A DNA stretch of 18,581 nt from RGIG1927 sp045546275 (lineage in GTDB: Bacteria; Bacillota; Clostridia; UMGS1883). The notes under the pieces were generated by a model. That model searched no databases. It was not told the DNA's origin and was given only the letters and a program-made list of their open reading frames with translations. The stretch is from positions 1-18,581 of the forward strand of contig JAZQCM010000044.1 of the NCBI GenBank assembly GCA_045546275.1, read 5' to 3'. A program made the translations under genes and the position numbers. Shown here one piece after another: positions 1-5,605 of the stretch; the stretch's first letter is position 1, and the number at the start of each line of letters is the position of its first letter.

Positions 1-32
1 CGAATGCCAATCAATATTTTTCAAAAAGAGGA

Positions 33-63
33 TTGACTCTCACGCTCCGTCATAGTGTATGCT
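33..63 (+). promoter_or_regulatory. MerR-type autoregulated promoter with 19-bp spacer
   Basis: A -35 box TTGACT (33-38) and a -10-like TATGCT (58-63) are 19 bp apart, the stretched spacing typical of promoters that MerR-family activators untwist. Inside the spacer is an imperfect inverted repeat, ACTCTCACG (36-44) and CGTCATAGT (48-56), matching at 7 of 9 positions with a 3-bp centre. It lies just upstream of a TipA-type MerR gene, so autoregulation is the natural reading. The box and repeat positions are seen directly; the function is inferred from the family. Confidence 0.7.
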
Positions 64-83
64 TTTCTTGTGAGGTGATAAGA

Positions 84-812
84 TTGAAAATGCAAATCAA
101 AGAATTCGCCGAATTTACGGGTGTAAGTGTGCGCACACTGCATTATTACGATGAAATAGGCTTGCTGTTGCCGGCCTTCGTTGACAAAACTACAGGCTAT
201 CGCTTTTACGATGAAAAATCTTTTCTTCGTATGCAAGAGATTCTCTTTTACCGTGAACTCGACTTTTCCTTAAAGAGCATTGGAGAGATTTTGTCATCCC
301 CGAATTATGACAAAAGCAAGGCACTGAACGAGCAAAAACAACTTCTCACACTCAAAAAAAAGCGGTTAGAGCGGTTAATTTCTGCTATTGACGGTGCCGT
401 GAAAGGAGAAAACGTTATGACAGCATTCGATAACAGCGAATTTGAAAAATACAAGGCTGAAGCCAAAGAAAAATGGGGTAAAACGGATGCGTACAAGGAA
501 CACGCAGAACGGACTAAGGATTACTCCAAACAGAAGTGGAATGAAATTGCCGAGGGAATGGACCATATTATGGCAGAGTTTGCACTCTGCATGAAAAAGG
601 ACGAAAGTCCTAATTCCGCTAAAGCACAAAGCCTTGTAAAAATGTTGCAGAACTATATTACTGAGAATTACTATCTTTGTACAAACGAAATTTTGGCAGG
701 TCTCGGTCAGATGTATGTAGCGGACGAACGCTTTATGAACAATATTGATAAGCACGCTGATGGTACAGCAGCGTTTATCTGTGAAGCAATAGAAGTCTAT
801 TGCCGCAAGTAA
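84..812 (+). CDS. MerR-family regulator with TipAS-type ligand-binding domain
   Basis: This is a drug- or effector-responsive transcription activator of the TipAL/Mta class, cytoplasmic and DNA-binding. Residues about 3-40 are the MerR winged helix (GVSVRTLHYYDEIGLL), residues about 75-110 the dimerisation coiled coil, and residues about 118-242 a TipAS domain (KYKAEAKEKWG at its start, MYVADERFMNNIDKHADG near its end). I chose the TTG at 84 because GAGGTG (72-77) lies 6 nt ahead of it; ATG at 90 is the alternative. The length of about 240 aa fits full-length relatives. An in-frame ATG at 417 has its own AAAGGAG eight nt upstream and would give only the ligand-binding domain, as tipA does in Streptomyces. 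The promoter just upstream has the 19-bp spacing and dyad expected for self-activation. No efflux gene is adjacent, so the regulon is unknown. Confidence 0.88.
   Translation: MKMQIKEFAEFTGVSVRTLHYYDEIGLLLPAFVDKTTGYRFYDEKSFLRMQEILFYRELDFSLKSIGEILSSPNYDKSKALNEQKQLLTLKKKRLERLISAIDGAVKGENVMTAFDNSEFEKYKAEAKEKWGKTDAYKEHAERTKDYSKQKWNEIAEGMDHIMAEFALCMKKDESPNSAKAQSLVKMLQNYITENYYLCTNEILAGLGQMYVADERFMNNIDKHADGTAAFICEAIEVYCRK
402..419 (+). promoter_or_regulatory. Internal ribosome-binding site and start for a TipAS-like short form
   Basis: AAAGGAG (402-408) is followed after 8 nt by an ATG at 417 that is in frame with the MerR gene and falls exactly at the junction between the coiled coil and the TipAS domain. 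Translation from it would give a protein of about 131 aa without the DNA-binding domain. TipAS of Streptomyces lividans is known to be made this way. The site is seen directly; its use is inferred. Confidence 0.55.
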
Positions 813-836
813 ATTCCAGTTTATAAGGCAAAATAA

Positions 837-870
837 AAAGCACTGTAATCGTGATTGATTACAGTGCTTT
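837..870 (+). terminator. Hairpin terminator after the MerR gene
   Basis: A 14-bp perfect stem (837-850 with 857-870) and a 6-nt loop begin 24 nt after the MerR stop codon. The downstream T-run is short and interrupted. The symmetric arms carry A-runs and T-runs on both sides, so it may serve both this gene and the converging minus-strand genes. Confidence 0.75.
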
Positions 871-876
871 GTGTTA

Positions 877-977
877 TTATTCGTAAATATCCCTTCGGAG
901 ACCTACGTTTAACATAGAATGGTCTAATTATTCAAATCTTTTAAAGCTCTTTGGGTGAATTCTAATTTGTATTTCAT
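877..977 (-). pseudogene. Remnant of a RelE/ParE-family toxin gene
   Basis: Directly after the antitoxin gene, and overlapping its stop codon as ATGA, a minus-strand ATG at 977 opens MKYKLEFTQRALKDLNN and then meets TAG (926-924). This is a typical RelE/ParE N-terminus (compare the usual YKLEFT..ALKDL). In another frame, just downstream, lies LNVGLRRDIYE followed by TAA (879-877). That matches the usual C-terminus of these toxins (VGHRREIY type), with Leu where His is common. About 60 central residues that would carry the RNase fold are missing. The toxin has therefore been lost by internal deletion and frameshift, leaving its antitoxin behind. Pieces and frames were read directly; the family assignment rests on recognising both ends. 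Confidence 0.75.
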
Positions 978-1195
978 TGCAAATTAAGTTCCATTTCCAC
1001 ATCATCGAGAGAATAGGTAACGGGATTTTCTCTATACTCTGCCATAGCCTTATCGAACATTTCTAAGTCATACTCAGTTTCGATGCGGTCCATGACAGCC
1101 TGCCTTATAAGGTCTGATACGGAAAGCTTATTAAGCTCTGCATATTTTTTGATAAGCAATGCGTCTTCTTCATTTAATCTTAAAGAAATAGTCAT
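974..1195 (-). CDS. RelB/DUF6290-type ribbon-helix-helix antitoxin (orphan)
   Basis: A small DNA-binding antitoxin of 73 aa. The N-terminus MTISLRLNEEDALLIKKYAE is the beta strand and first helix of a ribbon-helix-helix fold that would dimerise on an operator. The acidic C-terminal half (DLEMFDKAMAEYRENP, then SLDDVEMEL) is the segment that wraps the toxin in RelB-like proteins. ATG at 1195 is preferred over the GTG at 1204 because AAGGAAG (1210-1204) sits eight nt ahead of it. Its stop codon overlaps the start of a deleted RelE gene, so it is now an orphan antitoxin that may only act as a repressor or neutralise toxins in trans. A possible promoter lies at 1221-1250. Confidence 0.82.
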   Translation of the reverse strand: MTISLRLNEEDALLIKKYAELNKLSVSDLIRQAVMDRIETEYDLEMFDKAMAEYRENPVTYSLDDVEMELNLQ

Positions 1196-1220
1196 GGTCA
1201 GCACTTCCTTTCTGTATCAC

Positions 1221-1250
1221 ATTGTATTACAGGCAAGTGTGCTTTGTAAA
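1221..1250 (-). promoter_or_regulatory. Possible promoter of the RelB-like antitoxin
   Basis: Read on the minus strand, TTTACA (1250-1245) and TACAAT (1226-1221) are 18 bp apart, about 25 bp upstream of the antitoxin start. The short inverted arms TTACA and TGTAA flank the spacer and could be an operator for the ribbon-helix-helix protein. This is a consensus match only. Confidence 0.42.
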
Positions 1251-1284
1251 TAGTATTTGCAAGATTATTGAAAATATTTTAATG

Positions 1285-1485
1285 TTACTTGCGGGCAGGT
1301 TTTACATTTACGGCAGGGTTTATGTTGCCGTCGATTGTGCCGTGTTCTTCTTCAAACTTTTTGATGTTTTCACGGATAAGGACAAGGACATGGCTATTTA
1401 CGCTGCGACCTTCATAGTCGGCTACATAGCCAAGCTTTTCTAACATTTCTTCTTCAATACGGATTGATACACTCTTAATAGCCAT
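1285..1485 (-). CDS. Small Arc-type ribbon-helix-helix DNA-binding protein
   Basis: A 66-aa protein starting MAIKSVSIRIEEEMLEKLGY, where the alternating strand KSVSIRI and helix EEEMLEKL are the Arc/MetJ-type ribbon and first helix. GRSVNSHVLVLIRENIKKFEEEHG forms the second helix. A lysine-rich tail follows (about 50-66). The start at 1485 has an AGGGGTG site 5-6 nt upstream. It is transcribed away from the SLOG gene at 1596, and the 110 bp between them contain inverted repeats that lie where a repressor would act on both promoters. It is most likely a local transcriptional repressor; no toxin-type partner follows it directly. The family call is firm, the target inferred. Confidence 0.78.
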   Translation of the reverse strand: MAIKSVSIRIEEEMLEKLGYVADYEGRSVNSHVLVLIRENIKKFEEEHGTIDGNINPAVNVKPARK

Positions 1486-1503
1486 ATAGACACCCCTAAA
1501 TGA

Positions 1504-1575
1504 ATATATTGTATGTTTATTTTAGGATGATTATGTGGTAAAATGTTTTGAATAGATATACAATATATCTAAAAT
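1504..1575 (+). promoter_or_regulatory. Divergent control region with inverted repeats
   Basis: A palindrome, TAGATATACAATATATCTA (1553-1571), occupies the spacer of a possible plus-strand promoter, TTGAAT (1548-1553) and TAAAAT (1570-1575), with 16 bp between the boxes. An 11-bp half, ATATATTGTAT (1504-1514), is repeated in inverted orientation at 1558-1568. On the minus strand, TACAAT (1513-1508) could be the -10 of the divergent ribbon-helix-helix gene. A small repressor binding here could control both directions. Confidence 0.45.
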
Positions 1576-1595
1576 ATTTTCAAAGGGTGTTTACG

Positions 1596-2072
1596 GTGAG
1601 TTTGAAGAGATGTTGTTTTGCAGGGCATAACGAAACATACGGCGATGAAGTTAAACAGAAGATAAAAGAAATTGCAATAAAGCTGATTGAAGAAAATAGT
1701 GTAGTTGAATTTTGGGTGGGGAACTATGGTGGGTTTGACAGATGTGCTGCATCGGCAATAAGAGAGGTGAAGAAAACATATCCACACATTAAGATAGTGC
1801 TTGTGTTGCCATATGTGACTAAGGCAGTGAGTGACTACAAAGAAGAATATTACGAAAAATATGATGCAATAGTTATGGCAGATATTCCGGAGAAAACGCC
1901 TGCGAGGGTGAGAATAATAAAAGCCAATGAGTATATGGTTGATAACTGCGACTTTATGATTTGCAATGTTGAACACTCCTGGGGCGGTGCGGCGAGGACA
2001 ATGGAGTATGCGAAAAGGAAGGGGAAGAAAATTTATAGTGCAAACGCAAACAAATGTTCGCAAAACTATTGA
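1596..2072 (+). CDS. SLOG-fold protein of the DUF1273 type
   Basis: A 158-aa Rossmann-like protein of the SLOG superfamily, whose members bind nucleotides or nucleotide-derived ligands. Seen directly are an opening strand with the FAGHNET loop (about 8-14), the VGNYGGFDRCAASAIRE segment (41-57), and the HSWGGAART motif near the C-terminus (127-135); the FxGH, GNxGxFD and HSWGGA signatures match DUF1273 proteins. GTG at 1596 is chosen because AAAGGGTG (1582-1589) sits just upstream; an upstream ATG at 1548 would put non-conserved residues on the front and overlap the promoter. SLOG proteins are known as sensors in some anti-phage systems, but stand-alone DUF1273 members have no settled function. 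The zinc-ribbon and KAP genes follow on the same strand after 72 nt. Confidence 0.8.
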   Translation: MSLKRCCFAGHNETYGDEVKQKIKEIAIKLIEENSVVEFWVGNYGGFDRCAASAIREVKKTYPHIKIVLVLPYVTKAVSDYKEEYYEKYDAIVMADIPEKTPARVRIIKANEYMVDNCDFMICNVEHSWGGAARTMEYAKRKGKKIYSANANKCSQNY

Positions 2073-2144
2073 AAAACCATGTTGTATCTGCTATTATATT
2101 ATTATGCAGAATTTGAATAATGGAGTCACAAGGGAGGAAATATG

Positions 2145-2465
2145 ATGAATAGTAAGGATTATGTCGATTATATCTGGCATTTTAAAGTGGAAGATGGTTT
2201 GGATTGGGAATTCTGTGCGGGTATATTAAAGCAGGATGAAGCGGCAGATATAACACCAAAGGAGCTTGAAAATATATTTAAGGCTCACTTTAGAGAAAAT
2301 ATGGGGATTGAACCATACAACTGCTGTCCATCATGCGGGGGAGAATTGCTGCCAAGAAGGAGCGTGTACGGATATTTCATTGGTTGTTCTGAATATCCAA
2401 AATGCACATTTATTGCAACAAATAAAAAACCTTACAAAAAAGAAGCAGTAAATATCTTAAAATAA
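2145..2465 (+). CDS. Small protein with a topoisomerase-type C4 zinc ribbon
   Basis: A 106-aa protein of two parts. The N-terminal 55 residues (SKDYVDYIWHFKVEDGLDWE onward) are unrecognised and predicted helical. The C-terminal half holds CPSCGGELLPRR followed by FIGCSEYPKC, a four-cysteine zinc ribbon of the kind found at the C-terminus of type IA DNA topoisomerases and in some restriction-linked proteins, where it binds single-stranded DNA. ATG at 2145 is favoured by the AGGGAGG at 2131-2137, with ATG at 2142 as an alternative. It ends 24 nt before the KAP NTPase gene and so is likely cotranscribed with it. A DNA-contacting accessory role for the NTPase is inferred from the ribbon and the spacing; there is no direct evidence. 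Confidence 0.72.
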   Translation: MNSKDYVDYIWHFKVEDGLDWEFCAGILKQDEAADITPKELENIFKAHFRENMGIEPYNCCPSCGGELLPRRSVYGYFIGCSEYPKCTFIATNKKPYKKEAVNILK

Positions 2466-2489
2466 GGGCTGGCGAAAGGAGCGGTTGCA

Positions 2490-3923
2490 ATGAATGAAGA
2501 AAGAGTATATGTAGATAAGTTGGACAGACATGACTATATTAAGTTTGTTGAAAACCTAATTGAAAATTCTCAAAATTATGCACGAACGCAAGAAACAAGC
2601 TCATATGTGATTGCATTGGATTCTGCATGGGGAACGGGGAAAAGCTATTTTATTCGTTTATTAGTTCAGGATGTTAAAAAACAAGAAAATATACAAGTTG
2701 TAGAATATAATGCATGGAAGAATGATTACTGCCAAGATGCAATGTCGCCGCTTATTTTTGACATTCTGTCTAGTGAGTGTTTTGAATTTGATGTTGAAAG
2801 TGAAAATGCATATAAATTGTGTTGTAGCGTGCTAAAGATAATAGGAGCTTTTACCGAAGATGTTATTGAAAATATTGGACTGAAAAACACAAAAGATGAG
2901 ATAAAGGAGGCTGCAAAAACCTTTTCAGATTTTTTGCTTAAAAAAGTGCCTGAATTTAAAGATATTGAAGAAAGAAGACATGCTATAAAAGATTTTAAAG
3001 AAAGCATAAAAAGAGTATCATCCTGGCTTAATGACAGCAACAATAAACTCGTTATTATCATCGATGAATTGGATAGATGCAAGCCTACGTTTGCAATTCA
3101 GACTCTAGAGATAGTAAAGCACCTTTTTGACATTGAGAATATAGTATTCTTGTTTGCTGTTGATATTGAACAACTGAGCCATAGCATTTCGAGCGTGTAT
3201 GGTCAAAATTTTGATTCTGTGGGATATCTTTGCAGATTTTTTGATTATATCGCGAAATTGCCCAAGCCTCCTGTAGATAAGTATGTTTCGTTTAAGATCG
3301 GAGAAATGGAACTTGGCTTCGGGAAGGGAGATAAGGAACAATTCGAGGAGTTTTGGTGTACAATGATAGCCAATTTAAACTTGTCATTACGAGATATAGA
3401 CACCATTATGCAGAGCTATAAATTGCTATATGATACAAAGCTTAAAGAATATGTCATGATAGAAGCTCATATGGTTTATTTATTCTATCTTATGTTGAAA
3501 TATAAAAAACCCGATATTTATAAAAAGATTTTTTCTGATAGCACTCCCGAACGGGACGAGGTCTGGAAAATGATAGCAAAATATCTGGATAATATTCCTA
3601 CAAATGAATATATAGATGCATCTATATATAATTTGAATCGGAGAGAGAAACTTGATTTAAGAAAAATGGATATGTATAGCAGTGGCGGAAAAGAAGAGAT
3701 TAATGTATCAATAGCGAAAGTTGTAAAAAATGCTGTGTTTTTCAAAGGGTATACCTTTGAATCTAAGTTGTTTCCAGGAGATAGTTGGGGAAAGATTTTG
3801 TTTGACTCCGACTTAAAAAAATGGGAAGATATAAAGGGATACTCATATCCAGAATATATAAACAAGCAATTAGAGAACTACAACTTTACATATGTTGGTG
3901 AGAAAGCGGAAAAGAAACAATAA
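2490..3923 (+). CDS. KAP-family P-loop NTPase
   Basis: A 477-aa ATPase of the KAP family (STAND-related AAA+-like), named after Kidins220/ARMS and the plasmid protein PifA, which blocks phage T7. The P-loop is SAWGTGKS (45-52), with Ser in place of the first Gly of the usual GxWGxGK. The KAP-specific VEYNAWKND segment is at 71-79, Walker B LVIIIDELDR at 187-196, and a sensor-like FLFAVDIEQL at 220-229. The region between Walker A and B (about 105-180) is helical and carries no convincing membrane pair, unlike many KAP proteins, so it is probably soluble. The C-terminal 200 residues are unrecognised and could be the effector or sensor part. AAGGAG at 2476-2481 sets the start. It is AT-rich. 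With the zinc-ribbon gene 24 nt upstream it forms a likely operon. Confidence 0.88.
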   Translation: MNEERVYVDKLDRHDYIKFVENLIENSQNYARTQETSSYVIALDSAWGTGKSYFIRLLVQDVKKQENIQVVEYNAWKNDYCQDAMSPLIFDILSSECFEFDVESENAYKLCCSVLKIIGAFTEDVIENIGLKNTKDEIKEAAKTFSDFLLKKVPEFKDIEERRHAIKDFKESIKRVSSWLNDSNNKLVIIIDELDRCKPTFAIQTLEIVKHLFDIENIVFLFAVDIEQLSHSISSVYGQNFDSVGYLCRFFDYIAKLPKPPVDKYVSFKIGEMELGFGKGDKEQFEEFWCTMIANLNLSLRDIDTIMQSYKLLYDTKLKEYVMIEAHMVYLFYLMLKYKKPDIYKKIFSDSTPERDEVWKMIAKYLDNIPTNEYIDASIYNLNRREKLDLRKMDMYSSGGKEEINVSIAKVVKNAVFFKGYTFESKLFPGDSWGKILFDSDLKKWEDIKGYSYPEYINKQLENYNFTYVGEKAEKKQ

Positions 3924-3987
3924 TTTTTTGTATAAACACAAAAGAATCGTTTCCGTGTGTTATCCCGAAAAAACTTATATTCTGCAA

Positions 3988-4016
3988 TTGTATATTGAAA
4001 TAATGTATGTTATAAT
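3988..4016 (+). promoter_or_regulatory. Promoter of the DUF1878-like gene
   Basis: TTGTAT (3988-3993) and a perfect TATAAT (4011-4016) are separated by 17 bp, with an extended -10 TG at 4008-4009. The gene starts 30 bp downstream, so it is transcribed independently of the KAP gene. Confidence 0.75.
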
Positions 4017-4045
4017 GTAGATGTAATATTGAAAGGGGGATATAT

Positions 4046-4372
4046 ATGAGTATTGAAGAAAGAGTAGCGCAATTGGAGTTTCAGTTGGAACTTTTATTTA
4101 CTAACTCTAGCATTGATCGGTTTATTTACGAGAGTAAAATAACACGCGAAGAGTACCAGAAAATTATGGATTTAATGGACTTGTATCGAGATGCAATTGA
4201 TTCGGGGAAACCTGTGCATCATACACAATTTGAACAGGAAATTTACAATATAGTGCCCCATAAAAATGGATACTATCATTTTTGTGAACTGATAGCAAAG
4301 TTGTTTGCAGAAAATGGGCAGTGGGAAGAGGTCTTTCCAGCTCTTTATGGTGAACTGCCAAAATACAAATAA
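4046..4372 (+). CDS. DUF1878/YhaI-like protein
   Basis: A 108-aa acidic, helical, soluble protein. It opens with a short coiled-coil-like segment (EERVAQLEFQLELLF), and its layout resembles Bacillus YhaI and DUF1878 proteins, whose function is unknown; the likeness is by pattern only. A GAAAGGGGG site lies just ahead of the start. It has its own promoter and converges on cotJC. The hairpin at 4432-4464 is downstream on this strand and may end its transcript. Confidence 0.6.
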   Translation: MSIEERVAQLEFQLELLFTNSSIDRFIYESKITREEYQKIMDLMDLYRDAIDSGKPVHHTQFEQEIYNIVPHKNGYYHFCELIAKLFAENGQWEEVFPALYGELPKYK

Positions 4373-4399
4373 TATAAGTGAACCATGAGATGTATTTTA

Positions 4400-5026
4400 T
4401 TATCTTAATGAACTGAAATCTTGAAGTGCAAAAAGCATCTGTAAGGCTTTCTTACAGATGCTTTCGTGCTCTTTAAATCCGTTTAAATGAGTATGGATTG
4501 CTTCACCGAAGCGCTGGAAGTGGACGATTTCACGTTCACGCAAAAAGCGGATGGGGTCAATAACGTCGGGGTCGTCGGCTAAAGCTAAAATGTTGTCGTA
4601 AGTGGAGCGTGCTTTTTGCTCGGCAGCTAAGTCTTCTGTTAAATCGGTTATGGGGTCGCCCTTTGACTGGATATATGCAGCAGTGAAGGGAACGCCTGCG
4701 GCAGATGCCGGGTAGATTGCAGTTGAGTGGTCCACAAAGTAGGGAGCAAAGCCGCTTTCTTCAATTTGCTTTTCGGTTAAGCCACGGGTTAATTGGTAAA
4801 CGATTGTGCCTATCATTTCAAGATGTGCAATTTCTTCTGTGCCGATGTCTGTTAATAAGCCTTTGGTGATTGTGTCGGGCATTGAGAAGCGCTGGCTTAA
4901 ATAGCGGAGTGATGCAGCTAATTCGCCGTCGGGCCCACCGTACTGGCTTAATATTACCTGAGCCATTCTGGGGTCAGGATTTTTGATGTTCACGGGGTAT
5001 TGCAGTTTTTTTTCATAAACCCACAT
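4400..5026 (-). CDS. cotJC: CotJC, manganese-catalase-type spore coat protein
   Basis: A four-helix-bundle protein of the manganese catalase family, part of the inner spore coat in Bacillus and Clostridia, of 208 aa. Likely metal ligands are seen at Glu35 (in GPDGELAASLRYLSQRF), Glu65 and His68 (EIAH), Glu136 (AAEQKAR) and His169 (REIVHFQRF), so the dinuclear site appears intact. Its ATG shares one base with the cotJB stop (TAATG) and has AAGGAG upstream, which suggests translational coupling. The C-terminal tail after RFGEA (about 177-208) does not look like the usual ending, and a terminator-type hairpin lies inside it (4432-4464), with the stop codon about 30 nt beyond. Either other frame would stop before the hairpin (4473 or 4483), so a late frameshift is possible. 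Confidence 0.93.
   Translation of the reverse strand: MWVYEKKLQYPVNIKNPDPRMAQVILSQYGGPDGELAASLRYLSQRFSMPDTITKGLLTDIGTEEIAHLEMIGTIVYQLTRGLTEKQIEESGFAPYFVDHSTAIYPASAAGVPFTAAYIQSKGDPITDLTEDLAAEQKARSTYDNILALADDPDVIDPIRFLREREIVHFQRFGEAIHTHLNGFKEHESICKKALQMLFALQDFSSLR
4430..4464 (-). terminator. Terminator-type hairpin inside the cotJC reading frame
   Basis: A perfect 14-bp stem (4432-4445 with 4451-4464) with a 5-nt loop is followed on the minus strand by five T residues (4434-4430). It has the form of an intrinsic terminator for cotJABC but ends about 30 nt before the cotJC stop codon. On the plus strand the T-tract is weaker, yet it could also end the DUF1878 transcript. Confidence 0.65.
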
Positions 5027-5280
5027 TAATTACTACTCCTTTCCCAAACCCAGGGGTTTTGTATCCATTGCCAGGGGGTTTTGTTGTCGGAGGCTTTTGC
5101 AGAAAGCGGTCCGTATTTTTTTTCGTACTCTTCACGGAGCTTTTTAGCTTCGTTGACTTTTTCGTGATAAAGTGTTAAGGATGCCTGACAGCAGGGATGA
5201 GTGTCCAGATAAAGAAGCAGGTCATATGCGGCAAAGTCTGCTGCCTGTAATTTGTATAAAAGTTCTTGTTTAGAATTCAT
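5026..5280 (-). CDS. cotJB: CotJB spore coat protein
   Basis: An 84-aa protein with the standard CotJB layout: an N-terminal helix (KQELLYKLQAADFAAYDLLL), the conserved YLDTHP block (24-29), a central helix KVNEAKKLREEYEKKYGPL, and a tryptophan-rich C-terminus (PWQWIQNPWVWE). It is a structural partner of CotJA and CotJC in the spore coat. Its start lies within the last codons of cotJA (11-nt overlap), with GGGGTG upstream, and its stop overlaps the cotJC start by one base. The tight packing points to stoichiometric, coupled translation. Confidence 0.93.
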   Translation of the reverse strand: MNSKQELLYKLQAADFAAYDLLLYLDTHPCCQASLTLYHEKVNEAKKLREEYEKKYGPLSAKASDNKTPWQWIQNPWVWERSSN

Positions 5281-5476
5281 TCAAACACCCCAAATCATAA
5301 GCTTTTGTTGTAAATTCCTTGCCGTATACGTCCCTTGGCTTATAAAGCTCGGGGAAAAGGGTGCCCTTTGCAAGGGCAGTTTCGTTGTCGTACACGGTAT
5401 CCACCTGCTGAAGAGGTGTGTAGGAATAGGCAAGAGGGAGGTTTGAAAGGCAGGTTGTGCAGTTTGTGTTATTCAT
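5270..5476 (-). CDS. cotJA: CotJA spore coat-associated protein
   Basis: A 68-aa coat-associated protein that in Bacillus subtilis is needed for CotJC assembly. The conserved features are LPLAYSYTPLQQVDTVYD (13-30) and the block ALAKGTLFPELYKP (34-47). ATG at 5476 is chosen because AAAGGAAG (5493-5486) abuts the ATG at 5485 and would leave that one no spacing, while 5476 lies 9 nt away. First gene of cotJABC. A perfect hairpin sits just upstream of the ribosome site. Expression during sporulation in the mother cell (sigma-E) is known for the family; no clear sigma-E -35 box could be read here. Confidence 0.9.
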   Translation of the reverse strand: MNNTNCTTCLSNLPLAYSYTPLQQVDTVYDNETALAKGTLFPELYKPRDVYGKEFTTKAYDLGCLNEF

Positions 5477-5493
5477 AGTTTTCATCTTCCTTT

Positions 5494-5512
5494 CGAGCGG
5501 AATATCCGCTCG
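5494..5512 (-). promoter_or_regulatory. Perfect hairpin in the cotJA leader
   Basis: CGAGCGG and CCGCTCG form a 7-bp GC-rich inverted repeat with a 5-nt loop (5494-5512), ending immediately before the AAAGGAAG ribosome site of cotJA. It could be a 5' mRNA stabiliser or a binding site. A CATAATAT just upstream on the minus strand (near 5517-5524) resembles a sigma-E -10 box, but the -35 is unconvincing. Confidence 0.5.
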
Positions 5513-5552
5513 GTACATATTATGACGAAAAATGGGAGATGTGAAAGATATG

Positions 5553-5581
5553 TTGAAAAATGTTAGTGGGGGTAGTATAAT
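5553..5581 (+). promoter_or_regulatory. Promoter of the small membrane peptide gene
   Basis: TTGAAA (5553-5558) and a perfect TATAAT (5576-5581) with a 17-bp spacer, 25 bp upstream of the ATG at 5606. It faces away from the cotJ operon. Confidence 0.75.
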
Positions 5582-5605
5582 GAATTTAATAAGGGGTGTG
5601 TTTGT

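Noticed and set aside
1222..1443. Plus-strand frame of 73 codons overlapping the ribbon-helix-helix gene
   Set aside because: It covers the minus-strand gene with clear family motifs and has no ribosome site.
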